Below, piece by piece: positions 21,145-31,356 of a stretch of DNA of 64,000 bases. Each line of letters begins with the position of its first letter. Position 1 is the first letter of the stretch. A model generated the notes under the pieces. That model saw nothing but the letters and a program-made list of their open reading frames with translations. It searched no databases and was not told the DNA's origin. The DNA is from Axinella damicornis (taxonomy: Eukaryota; Porifera; Demospongiae; Axinellida; Axinellidae): assembly GCA_963931865.1 (NCBI GenBank), contig OZ007513.1, positions 1,240,001 to 1,304,000 of the forward strand. The letters run 5' to 3'. The position numbers were made by a program, and so were the translations under genes.

Positions 21145-23436
21145 ATGGAGAAACAACCGTGGCTGTTCGTAGTACTCGCCATTCTAGCAAGCGCCGAAAT
21201 TGCGAGCGGAAGAGACAATTCTACCACAGAGAACTCAAGCGATGACCCGCGGGAAACTGTCTACCTTCTTACCATCATCCCCTACCCCGACCCAAGACCC
21301 TCGCTTCATCCTTCCTGGGATGGCGGCCCGAATATCGTTCCCGCCTTGCGACTGGCTGCAGAGCATATCAATAACCACTCTGGCGTCCTGAACCCGTACA
21401 GACTGGAGCTCATCAACGAAGACGGAGGCTGCAACATTGTCAGTAAAGCAGTGATTAGCTTTGTACGCAGTGGGATAGGTAATGGCAGGCGGGTCGTGGG
21501 TATTATTGGCCCCGGGTGCTCTTCCTCTAGCTTAGCTATAGCTCCGCTCATTGTCGAGGATGAGATTTCTCTGATTAGCGTCCATATAGCTGGATCGCCC
21601 CTCCTTGAGAACCGTACCCAGTATTTTAATTCCTTTGGCTGTCTTGGGTCATCCTATGGTTTTGCTGAGACTGGATTTGCGCTTATGAAGAAAAACAATT
21701 GGACGAATGTAAGCGCTTTGTATGATCAATCACGCATCTACTTTTATACTACCTTTCTTGCATTTCAAAGGGACATCACCACAAAAGTCCCTGGAAGTAG
21801 GATTGTGTTTTCAGCAGCAGTTTACGATTTCTACTTCCCACTAGAAGCTATTAAGGATAGCCTAACTCGAATCATCTTCATTTTTACGGGACCGGAATTT
21901 GCTCGCAGAATAATGTGTCTTGCGTACCACGAAGATATGCTGTACCCATTGTACCAGTGGTTACTGGCAAGCAGGACATTCAGCGAGGTTGCGGGTTCTG
22001 ATGTTGAATTTATCTACAAAGAGAAAGCTTATTTTTGCTCAAAGGAAGTAATGGCACAGACTGCGTTGAATGGAAACTTGTTGATAAACTACAAACTGAT
22101 TCCTTTCAATACAAGTGCCAGTACAATAGCTGGGATCAGCTACGATGAATATCTTGAGAAATACGATGACAAAGTGAGTGAGTATAACAATAACAACGAA
22201 AATCCGTACACTAATTCGACATACAGTATATGGGCTGCTCCCTACTATGATGCAGTGTGGGCGATGGCACTCGCTTTGAACAACACTCTTGGACTGAACC
22301 TGAGAAACTATCGCTATGGCAACTCAACTGCAATTGGGATGATTCGAGACCGACTGTATGAAACTGAGTTTGAGGGAGTATCTGGTCATGTTAGTTTCAA
22401 TCGGGCAACCGGCAACATTGAGCGTGTGGTTGACGTCTTCCAAATCTTTAACTCAAGTGATGTGTATGTGGCGTACTACAATGCAGGGCACATTGAGAAA
22501 TTTAGCAACGCACGATTTATTGATGATGAGATTGAGAACAGATTAGTTGCCATAAGTCCGTATCTTGGTGCTTTTTTCGCAATCCTGCTAATCATGCAAA
22601 CAGCCCTTGTCGTGGTAACACATGTTTTAATGTTTGTCTATCGGAAATACAGTTCAGTTAGAGCTACCAGTCCAAAACTAAACCATCTAATCTACTTGGG
22701 GTGCTATCTGCTTATTGTTGGTGGACTTATATATTCCATTTACAAGGCAATCACGTATCTGGACGGCAACATCCGTGGAGCACTTTGTCACGCGATATGG
22801 TCCTGGATCTTTCCGGTGGGCTACACCTTGATATTTGGTACCATTGCAGTTCGAACATGGAGACTGTACCGAATCTTCACTCATTACCTCGACCCCGGGA
22901 AGTTCATATCCAATCCCGCTCTGTTGGCATTTGTACTCATCCTCATTGGTGTGGATATTGTGATTGGAATTGTCTGGACGTCAATTGATCCGTTGGAGTT
23001 AAGAATTACGCCAAGGATCATCACAGTAGATGGGGTTAGGAAATGGTTCTTAGACCAGAGTTGCTTTTGCGACTACTACTATTACTGGCTTGGGACCATC
23101 ATGGGCTATAGGCTGCTATTGCTAATAGCCGTGATCATCCTCTCCCTCTTAACACGCAGCATTCGCAATAAAAACTTTGCAACTAGCAGCCTACGCGTGT
23201 TTGTGTATCTGCTCGGAGGTGTATTCACATTCGGTGTCGTTCTCTATTACTTCTTCGTCAACTTGAATGTCAGTGTTTATGCGGACTATGTCATTCTCTG
23301 TGTATTGCTCAACGCGATCATCTGTATGGTTTTAGTTTTGGTGTTTTTTCCACCAATTCTCCCACTATTGAAAGAAAAGTTGAACCCTAGGATGTTGACA
23401 CACACAAGAAGACTTAGTGCCAAGGGTTTACTGTGA
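21145..23436 (+). CDS. GABA-B-receptor-like class C GPCR (receptor 2 of 6)
   Basis: 763 residues from the ATG at 21145, chosen because it begins a clean signal peptide (MEKQPWLFVVLAILASAEIA). The frame is open upstream to 20995, but that part runs into the palindromic element. The Venus-flytrap domain (about 30-455) opens with IIPYPDPRPSLHPSWDGGPN and has GPGCSSSS. The seven helices (about 467-740) carry RATSPKL and RTWRLYRIF. Many N-glycosylation sites lie in the ectodomain. A Trp (SIWAAPYYDAVW) replaces the GABA-binding Glu of GABBR1 by manual alignment. The tail is about 20 residues and basic. It groups with receptor 3 by eye. Confidence 0.92.
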   Translation: MEKQPWLFVVLAILASAEIASGRDNSTTENSSDDPRETVYLLTIIPYPDPRPSLHPSWDGGPNIVPALRLAAEHINNHSGVLNPYRLELINEDGGCNIVSKAVISFVRSGIGNGRRVVGIIGPGCSSSSLAIAPLIVEDEISLISVHIAGSPLLENRTQYFNSFGCLGSSYGFAETGFALMKKNNWTNVSALYDQSRIYFYTTFLAFQRDITTKVPGSRIVFSAAVYDFYFPLEAIKDSLTRIIFIFTGPEFARRIMCLAYHEDMLYPLYQWLLASRTFSEVAGSDVEFIYKEKAYFCSKEVMAQTALNGNLLINYKLIPFNTSASTIAGISYDEYLEKYDDKVSEYNNNNENPYTNSTYSIWAAPYYDAVWAMALALNNTLGLNLRNYRYGNSTAIGMIRDRLYETEFEGVSGHVSFNRATGNIERVVDVFQIFNSSDVYVAYYNAGHIEKFSNARFIDDEIENRLVAISPYLGAFFAILLIMQTALVVVTHVLMFVYRKYSSVRATSPKLNHLIYLGCYLLIVGGLIYSIYKAITYLDGNIRGALCHAIWSWIFPVGYTLIFGTIAVRTWRLYRIFTHYLDPGKFISNPALLAFVLILIGVDIVIGIVWTSIDPLELRITPRIITVDGVRKWFLDQSCFCDYYYYWLGTIMGYRLLLLIAVIILSLLTRSIRNKNFATSSLRVFVYLLGGVFTFGVVLYYFFVNLNVSVYADYVILCVLLNAIICMVLVLVFFPPILPLLKEKLNPRMLTHTRRLSAKGLL

Positions 23437-24218
23437 CGCTTCTGTTATTGTTTCACAAGTTGTTTTTAATTGCCTGCACACGTCTCTTCTGCAACGGTAC
23501 TCTCTTCAGTCAATCGTTTTTGTACTCTACGTTTATGTTGATTTATGTTTGTCTCATTGACTCGTGCACTCCCATCAGTTTTATACTCTTTGCTTTCTGC
23601 TTGCTTGGGCTGGCTGTATAAACTTCAGGTGTTAGGGCTAAAATGTTCATGAATTTCATCAAATGCTCAGGTGGGAGGTGAATACCTTTGCCAATTGCTG
23701 TGTGTATTGACATAGGCAATTGTAATGATATGGCTACATCCATATGTAGCCAAGTGTAAACAGGAAGGGGGACACATTAAGGATATTTTAGGGCTAGTAT
23801 TGGTCTCATTCTCAGCCCTCAACATTTATTAAGCACTGGGCCAGTCTGGGAATGAGACTGGACTGGTACCGGACTACGCTGTACAAGTGCACGACACTCA
23901 CTTCTATTATCTATGGTTGTGATTAGAGAAATGCAAGTAGCTGCATAGCTTCCTTCCAAGGATGACAATGTTTGTTGTTTTCCCATAAACGTCTTGTGTG
24001 GCCAAACCCCACTGTAAGTGGGGTCTTGTCTACCATGGGGGTGGCACTATAGCTTCGATGGATTACGGTTTTTGCCTAGAATGTTAGCCTATTAGCTATT
24101 AAACGAGACGGAAGCTTTGATGTTGGCAGGCTTCCACAGCATGTTCAAGCCCTAGTTCATACTTGTACACCGTTCACTATGGGCCATGGTCAAAGTAAGC
24201 TAGAGCCCTCTCATTTGG
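23437..24218. other. Intergenic spacer
   Basis: 3' flank of receptor 2. A small imperfect inverted repeat (GGTCTCATTCTCAG near 23801 and GGGAATGAGACTGG near 23850) is the only structure seen. Confidence 0.4.
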
Positions 24219-24554
24219 ACATTAACACCCTTGGAACACTCGTCAGACATTAACACCCTTGGAACACTCGTCAGACATTAACACCCTTGGAACACTCGTC
24301 AGACATTAACACCCTTGGAACACTCGTCAGACATTAACACCCTTGGAACACTCGTCAGACATTAACACCCTTGGAACACTCGTCAGACATTAACACCCTT
24401 GGAACACTCGTCAGACATTAACACCCTTGGAGCACTCGTCAGACATTAACACCCTTGGAACACTCGTCAGACATTAACACCCTTGGAGCACTCGTCAGGC
24501 ATTAGCACCCTTGGAACACTCATCAGGCATTAACACCTTTGGGACACTCAGGCA
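24219..24554 (+). repeat. 28 bp minisatellite, 12 copies
   Basis: The unit ACATTAACACCCTTGGAACA plus CTCGTCAG is repeated head to tail every 28 bases from 24219. The first nine or ten copies are almost identical, and the last two drift (GCATTAGCACC, ACACCTTTGGGAC). There are no spacers, so it is not a CRISPR array. The decay at one end suggests expansion from the left. Confidence 0.95.
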
Positions 24555-25066
24555 GCTTGCATCGAGTATGTCCCTGACATCATCATCCTTGCCAGCGTGG
24601 ACTGACGATGATGTCATCATGCGCTCTTGTTATCCTCTATTACTAAGCTCTTGTTCCCTAAGGATTTGGTCTCAACTTCATTATAATTATACACATTTGC
24701 TTCTAACACCAGCTACTTCCGGAGTGTTAGAATGTGATAAGTGTGATCCGTGCTAATATTCACACTTCACACCCCTTGTACTGCACAAGTACAAAATCAA
24801 AGAGTTACACTATAGTGGCCAAGTTACAATGTAGCCGTAACAGTCTGTCCAAGCTGCAGTCCGGAAGTAACTATATGGGAAAATGTAAGTATAAAGGTGG
24901 CTGGAGAATTATTAATAATTATGTGCATATTATGCATCAATTGTTATAGATGCATCGTTATGCATATTATAGTGTAGTTTTCAAATCCCAGTGGACTAGC
25001 TAATCACGCTGTGGAATGAAGCGTGATTCAGCACTTGGTTGGCGTAGCTAGAGTGCCGTACCAGCC
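24555..25066. other. Intergenic spacer before receptor 3
   Basis: No gene. A small inverted repeat (CATCATCATCCTTGCCAGCG / GACGATGATGTCATCATG) sits just after the minisatellite. Confidence 0.4.
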
Positions 25067-27325
25067 ATGAACTCCGCAGCGCTGCATATCCTTGTGTGGG
25101 TGTTGGCCCTGATCCGGCGGCGACACGGACATGGAGTTGCGATTGCTGACTCAGCCCCTCCAAATGCGGTCACTTTTCAGAAGGACAAGTTGTACTTGCT
25201 CACTCTCCTCCCTTACCCGGACACCAAACCCACCCTGCAGCCTTCCTGGCCAGAGGGGCCCAATATTCTGCCAGCAATCGAGCTGGCTGCGGAGCACGTA
25301 AACAACAGGACTGATATTCTCGCACAGTACAAACTGGATCTAATCAACAATGATTCTGGTTGTGATGTTGACACAAAGGCATACCTCAGTTTTGTACGGA
25401 GCATTTATGAGAACAAGTCCATAGTTGGAATGATCGGACCTAGCTGCTCAACCTCATCCATAGTGATTTCACAACTGACTGGGAACGATGAAGTTGCGTT
25501 GATCAACCTCCACCTGGGAGGATCGCTCTTGCTTGGAAATCGTATGCAGTACCCATATTCGCTTGGTATGTTGTCATCGTCATACAGATTCGTTGAAACT
25601 GCCTATGGACTCATGCTGAGAAATGGATGGAAAAATGTGGCAGCGTTACATGACCCTACGAGCGTGTTCTTTCAATCAACATTCTCTGCGTTTGAAGAGA
25701 ACATCCCCTCCACTAGTGAGATCTCTTTTTCATCGTACGTATCTGATACCTACCTTCCACTGCGAGAGATACGCCAGACTTTGGTACGAGTTGTGTTTGT
25801 CTTTGTTAGTCCTGAGTATGCACGCAGGATAGCATGTTTAGCTTACCATCAAAACCTGTTCTATCCTGCCTACCAGTGGATCATGATGGGGAGAACACTG
25901 AGTGATTTTGGAGACATTGCATTTAGATATGAAGGAACTGTGCTCAACTGTACCCGAGACATGCTAGTAAATGTTGCATTAAGAAAAAGTATACTTGTGA
26001 ACTACAAACTGCTTGCAGAAGATCCAAATGCTACAACAGTGTCGGGTTTCACATCTGCGGAATACAGACGGATGTACGAGCAAAGAGTTTTGGAGCACAA
26101 TAGCATGCACCCAAGTGGCTTGACGTTAATGCCTACCGATTGGGGTGCGCCACTTTATGACGCAGTATGGGCAGTGGCGCTGGCAATGAACAAGTCACTT
26201 CAAACGCTGGAAGAGGGAAACCTTAGTCTTGCAAATTACCGCCGTGGAAACCCCCAGACAACATATCGAATTCTTAATGAGACCTACAGCCTTGACTTTA
26301 AGGGTGTGTCTGGACAGATCAACTTTGACCCCAATAGTGGATTCGGCGGCCGGTTGATTGACATCCATCAGGTGGTTGGTGGGAGTGTGGAGCATGTAGC
26401 AAATAGCATTAACGGTAATATTACCATATTTGGAGCTGTGGATTTCGTTGAAGGGAGCTTTGCTGAGCGTGCGATCACGGTGGAGCTTCCTCTTGCAATT
26501 GTGTTCCTGGTTGTCATCATTGTATTGCTACTGACAGTGAGTGTGACCCACGCAGTCAGTACCATCTACCACAAGCACCGCTCCATTAAGGCATCAAGCC
26601 CAAAGTTGAATCATCTCATATATGTGGGCTGCTATTTCTTGGCCGCCTTCACTATCCTCTACATAACCATCAAAGCATTTCGTATGAGCGACACGACTGT
26701 AGGAATTGTATGTCATGTGCAGTGGGCATGGCTACTACCAATCGGGTACACACTGATATTTGGAACAATCATTGCCCGGACATGGAGACTATATCGAATA
26801 TTCATCCACTATCTTGACCCAGGATCCTTCATATCTACTCCGGCACTCTTTGGTATTGTGACGATATTCCTGTTCATTGATCTCGTAATCGGAGTAGTGT
26901 GGACTGCAATAGACGTCTTCCACATAGAGACAGTGGCATTTGAGTCTATCCAGGAAGATCTGGGGTTGACAATAGAACTGGATAGATTGTGCACAACTAG
27001 ATACAGCCGTTTTGTGTGGACCGTGCTGACAGTTGGATACCAAATGTGCCTTTTGGTGATTATGACCACGCTTGCATTGCTCACCCGTACCATACGATCA
27101 AAAGATTTCGCCACAACATCTCTCCTGGTCCTGAGTTATTTACTAGCGTTAATATTCGGACTTGGAGTCCCGACATACCAGATCCTACTGCTGAACCTGG
27201 TCAACATCAACGTGGACTTCACAGTACTCTGCGTGATCCTTGTTGCAACCATTTCGCTGACACATTTGCTGGTACTTCTTCCACCTGTCGTACCACTTCT
27301 GAGAGAAAAGTACACGGAGATCTAG
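25067..27325 (+). CDS. GABA-B-receptor-like class C GPCR (receptor 3 of 6), tail cut by a transposon
   Basis: 752 residues. A signal peptide (1-24) is followed by the Venus-flytrap domain (about 40-455; LLPYPDTKPTLQPSWPEGPN, GPSCSTSS) and seven helices (about 469-745) with KASSPKL and RTWRLYRIF. DWGAPLYDAVW again shows Trp at the Glu465-equivalent site. The protein stops abruptly after LLREKYTEI. The stop codon TAG (27323-27325) is the first three bases of a palindromic transposon. It is flanked by ACGGAGATC and ACGGAGTTC, an 8-of-9 target duplication. With the insertion removed the frame stays open for 40 more codons, to TGA at 27495-27497. Without the insertion the tail would be one of the longest in the cluster. 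Function otherwise as for its paralogues. Confidence 0.92.
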   Translation: MNSAALHILVWVLALIRRRHGHGVAIADSAPPNAVTFQKDKLYLLTLLPYPDTKPTLQPSWPEGPNILPAIELAAEHVNNRTDILAQYKLDLINNDSGCDVDTKAYLSFVRSIYENKSIVGMIGPSCSTSSIVISQLTGNDEVALINLHLGGSLLLGNRMQYPYSLGMLSSSYRFVETAYGLMLRNGWKNVAALHDPTSVFFQSTFSAFEENIPSTSEISFSSYVSDTYLPLREIRQTLVRVVFVFVSPEYARRIACLAYHQNLFYPAYQWIMMGRTLSDFGDIAFRYEGTVLNCTRDMLVNVALRKSILVNYKLLAEDPNATTVSGFTSAEYRRMYEQRVLEHNSMHPSGLTLMPTDWGAPLYDAVWAVALAMNKSLQTLEEGNLSLANYRRGNPQTTYRILNETYSLDFKGVSGQINFDPNSGFGGRLIDIHQVVGGSVEHVANSINGNITIFGAVDFVEGSFAERAITVELPLAIVFLVVIIVLLLTVSVTHAVSTIYHKHRSIKASSPKLNHLIYVGCYFLAAFTILYITIKAFRMSDTTVGIVCHVQWAWLLPIGYTLIFGTIIARTWRLYRIFIHYLDPGSFISTPALFGIVTIFLFIDLVIGVVWTAIDVFHIETVAFESIQEDLGLTIELDRLCTTRYSRFVWTVLTVGYQMCLLVIMTTLALLTRTIRSKDFATTSLLVLSYLLALIFGLGVPTYQILLLNLVNINVDFTVLCVILVATISLTHLLVLLPPVVPLLREKYTEI

Positions 27326-27365
27326 CCTCGTTCCCAGGCCCCATTCGTGCCTGGGAACGAGGCTA
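27323..27365. mobile_element. Short palindromic MITE, TAGCCTCG family, at the receptor 3 stop
   Basis: 43 bases: TAGCCTCGTTCCCAGGCC, short loop, GCCTGGGAACGAGGCTA. The flanks ACGGAGATC (27314-27322) and ACGGAGTTC (27366-27374) match at 8 of 9 bases, as in a 9 bp target duplication. Confidence 0.85.
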
Positions 27366-27374
27366 ACGGAGTTC

Positions 27375-29201
27375 TGCAAGAAGACAACTTCATTTTCAAA
27401 CCTGTTTACTATTGTTTTTGCAAATGCCGGACGTAAAGAGAAGGCTTGTGAACACTGTTGCCTTGTCATCCACCCAACCAATGTTTACATCCTCTGATAA
27501 TACATACATCACAAACACAGTTTACAATAACATGCTACTATCGTGAGCATAAAGCCATATTTAAACACTGAACAATGATCAGATTTGGATTCACGGCGAT
27601 TGTGATTTTATGATGGCATTTTGCTGTCCTGCATGGTCTTATGTCAGCTCATAAGAGTTCATTATGAGTGCAGTTTAATTCTTATAGTTTCACACTATGC
27701 AGACAAAATTAATAGCACTGACTTGACTAGCTTACACACATGTATCCTTTGCACTATTATGGGATCAGGTAGCGTTGTTCCCAGGCGCTCTGTACTGGGA
27801 ACAGGGATACAAGGGCCCTAGGTGGCCCAGGCCCGGGTGTAGCTGTATATATCACGATCAGTTACATACACAACAGGATGTTTATAAAGCATGCTCAGGC
27901 TGTACCCATAAGTTCGGGATGTTTAGTCTTGGTTACCATGGTTACAATAGTGCAAAATCATACTCCTGCTTTTTCCGTTAACTTTTAGGCCTGACCAAAA
28001 TTGTTGCTGGGATCTAACATGGAGCAAGCAATCGAAGATCACAAGGGGGAGTGGTCACCTTCAAAATTTAACTAAAGTACAAGGACCACAATGAGAGCTG
28101 ATTAATCATAAGCCATGGGGATGTCAGATTACAATTAATACAAACCTCAAGAAAATGCTTGTTAACTACTTGCCCAAGTGACTCATATGTACTAGCTACT
28201 AATAGGACGATTTTTGGACACTAACTACTATAGCCCGTAATGTTAGTTCAGATTCTCCAAGAGCAAAAAACTTAACATGAATTCAAGTGGCAACCACACT
28301 ATCCTGGTATGCAGTGCAACTGGTAGGCAAACTCAGAATGAAGCGTCTTGGTCTGTCTCGTGGTTGGATATACTTCAGCAGACTGATTTGCATCTACCAG
28401 CTCAGCTAGCCTCATTCCCAAATTGTGTGGACTGTAATAGAACCTTGCAATGTTGTCACTGAGCAGTTGGAGGGAGATCACAGTGTGGTGAATAGATGGG
28501 ATTTCTCAAAATTCAGGCAAAATAATTATCTGCAGTTATTTCCTGTTCAATGGTCCAAAGTTCAAACAAGGTAAACTTTCAACAGGAAGCATTGAAGCAC
28601 TGAATTCTGAGAATCCAGTGGCCAAAACCAACTTGAAGCGCTTACATAATATTATTCAACATGTATAGGAAACAAATCGAATTCTGAGAAATCCAGTGGT
28701 AGCCATGTGGCTCAGCTACATATTCATTCAAACATTAATCTCTTTTGTGTAACGGGTGCACATTTGTTTATCTAATGCTATATTGTGTATCCTTTGCACT
28801 GATCTTTTTTTATAAGCAAAAAAATAAAAATAAATATGTAGCGCTCCCAAATTTTATACTCCCTACAGATTTCTTAGAATTCTGCTGGCAACAATGAGTT
28901 CTTCTGCAGCAGTGCACAAATTCCTTTCAGCCATCTCGTTTTCAGTTTGTGTTGGCCAATTGGTTTCAGTACAATGTTCAGACCTCACAATGCATGGGAG
29001 GGAGGAAGAAAAAGCAACCTTCTCTAGCTCCTCTGGGGACCATGCAGTGGCTGATGTCCAATCATGAGTGTAGGGATGAACTGCATGTTGTATAGCTGCA
29101 TTGAATCCTCAAGAGATAGAAAAAGCAGGCTCATGCAGGTGCTGGTTCACATCATACTGGGTGATGATCATGACCTCGTGGAAGGTAGCATTGGGGTGGG
29201 T
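27375..29201. other. Intergenic spacer
   Basis: 27375-27497 is the probable former coding tail of receptor 3. The remainder is AT-rich with no recognised gene. A short A-rich run lies at 28816-28835. Confidence 0.4.
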
Positions 29202-29559
29202 TAGCCTCGTTCCCAGCCCGTTCCCACGTCCAGTCTTTGATCGTTTGCGCTATGCAAACATACGGAGGGGAGGGCCTGAAAGATCTGGTCGCATGTGATG
29301 ACATCTGGTAGACCGTAGACACACAGGGGGCAGAAGAATCTTGAAGCCCTTTCTTGTAATGTCTGTCCGATGGCTGGAGGCCAGAGCAATCACAAGGCAG
29401 CATGCATAGCTACTGCCCTTTGTTCAGGATCGACGCTGGACCCTGTGTGTCAGCCTTCTGTCTACCTGACATCACTACATGACAGTAATCAGGGTTGTTG
29501 TAATGGTAGTGTCTAATCAAGGGTGCATCGAGCCGCTGAACGGCCTGGGATCAAGGCTA
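29202..29559. mobile_element. Possible larger member of the TAGCCTCG family
   Basis: TAGCCTCGTTCCCAG at 29202 has a degenerate inverted partner, CGGCCTGGGATCAAGGCTA, ending at 29559. The flanks match poorly. The interior is not recognised. Confidence 0.35.
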
Positions 29560-29840
29560 GGGATGGAGATTTCAGATGTCCCTTTGTGTGTCACACATTG
29601 TGGTACTACAACATGTGGTACTACAACAGGTGGTTACAACCCTAGAAATGAAAGAAGCAGTATATGTATGCATGTCATTACCGCACAGAAGATAAAATGA
29701 ATAACAAGTGAAAAGCTGGCTGGTTTGTTGCAGCCAGAATCACAATAGTGTCAAACAAATCAAGCTCATTATTGCTATATTATGTTGCTATGGAAACAGC
29801 ATCTAGGTATGCTGTGCAATGTTGGCCTGGAGCTGGTGAA

Positions 29841-30461
29841 GTTGACAATTCTCAGACTTTGAAACATCTGTGATTCAGGGTTGTCACGGAAACAGTATTT
29901 CTAACCACTGTAGACAGGTGGCTAGTCATTTGATACAGGATTACTTTACACAAATCTTTGAGGTGCAGATTGAGGTAATACCATATTGGTTGCAAGTAGA
30001 CTCAGGGTAGCCTCATTCATGCAAACCGAAGAACAGAAAGAACAGGGTAGGCCTGGGAACGAGGCTAGGCTCAAAGAGACATCCAGTGTGGAGATCAATG
30101 CACTCCTCCACATGCATGAGCTAGGGAGATGTGGTCAAGTCAAGAGACAACAGTCAAAGTTGACAATTCTCAGACTTTGAAACATCATCTGTGATTCAGG
30201 GTTGTCATGGAAACAGTATTTCTAACCACTGTAGACAGGTGGCTAGTCATTTGATACAGGATTACTGCCCTTTACACAAATCTTTGAGGTGCAGATTGAG
30301 CATATTGGTTGCAAGTAGGCTCTCATTCACGCAAACCGAAGAACAGGGTAGGCCTGGGAACAAGGCTAGGCTCAAAGAGACATCCAGTGTGGAGATCAAT
30401 GCACTCCTCCACATGCACAAGCTAGGGGATGTGGTCAAGTCAAGAGACAACAGTCAAAGAT
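29841..30461 (+). repeat. Tandem duplication, unit about 318 bp
   Basis: 29841-30158 and 30159-30461 both run from GTTGACAATTCTCAGACTTT to GAGACAACAGTCAAAG, with small indels. Each contains a GGCCTGGGAAC(G/A)AGGCTAGG transposon-end motif. No coding capacity. Confidence 0.85.
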
Positions 30462-30528
30462 CAGGTAAGTAGTAAGTACACAATGGCCATGATAACAATC
30501 AGTAGTGCTGGACAATACCAACTATCAA

Positions 30529-30770
30529 TACTACCTATACCAGGTTCCAGGATGGTGATATCGAGTATTGAGATCGGTATCGACCAATTCTGATCATGGG
30601 ATCAGTGGTATGGTGGTATCAAGTATTGAGATCAATACTGGTCGACACCGATCTCAATACTCGATACCACCATCCTGGAACCAGGTATCGGTTAGTCTCG
30701 CGGGCCAGCCTCTCGCCACACCCACTACGGGTGAGAGTCTGGCCCGCGAGACTAGGTATCGGTAGTGTAA
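30529..30770. mobile_element. Palindromic element carrying a second insertion
   Basis: ACCAGGTTCCAGGATGGTG...GAGTATTGAGATCGGTATCG (from about 30539) is repeated inverted at about 30639-30685. The right arm is interrupted by the 62-base element at 30693-30754. Confidence 0.7.
30693..30754. mobile_element. Short palindromic MITE, TAGTCTCGC family
   Basis: TAGTCTCGCGGGCCAGCCTC and its complement GTCTGGCCCGCGAGACTA enclose a short loop. It is flanked by a perfect 9 bp duplication GGTATCGGT (30684-30692 and 30755-30763), the size typical of Mutator-like elements. Confidence 0.88.
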
Positions 30771-31080
30771 GCACTGCTAGTATGCATGCGGCCAGGGCAC
30801 GCGCTAGAATCAGAGAGTCTGACTCTGAGTCTGACCATATATAGGCCTTGTAGAAGAGAAGATCCTGTCTTTAACCCACTAGCTAGCTACATGTTGCTCT
30901 TCTTTAACATGTTGAGATCATAAAAAAAAATGTTAGGGAGGTTGAACATTATCCGTAAATACCAGCACTTAGCTATTGAAAAAGGCATTCTATGGAGAGT
31001 GCTGTGGTCAGTCCAGAGATTGTTGCATTTACAGCCGCCGAGGAGGCAGACGTGTGTCACACTCTTACACATGCAGGCAG

Positions 31081-31200
31081 TAGCCTCGTTCCCAGGCCTC
31101 CGCCCAGACTTTATCTCGCAGCCCGGCATGGAGAAAAGTCGGGCGACTTTTCTCCACGGCTGCGAGATAAAGTCTGGGCGGAGGCCTGGGAACGAGGCTA
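31081..31200. mobile_element. 120 bp hairpin MITE, TAGCCTCG family
   Basis: A nearly perfect palindrome: TAGCCTCGTTCCCAGGCCTC...GAGGCCTGGGAACGAGGCTA. It is flanked by a perfect 9 bp duplication TGCAGGCAG (31072-31080 and 31201-31209). It ends 156 bases before the receptor 4 ATG. Confidence 0.92.
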
Positions 31201-31356
31201 TGCAGGCAGAGCTTCGCTGACTTCACCGCTTCCGTACCTAGTACCTGGAAACCAGTCCGGATGTACACAGGATATAATTGGGAAACTACTTTCGGTCCGC
31301 GTCATAATCAAATAAACTTATCTGCAGTTCACTCATCACCGATCTCAGACGCCAGC

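Noticed and set aside
24219..24554. CRISPR array
   Set aside because: The 28-base units touch each other without spacers and the genome is eukaryotic.
31261..31356. Upstream start for receptor 4
   Set aside because: Receptors 5 and 6 start at the equivalent internal ATG, which begins a signal peptide.
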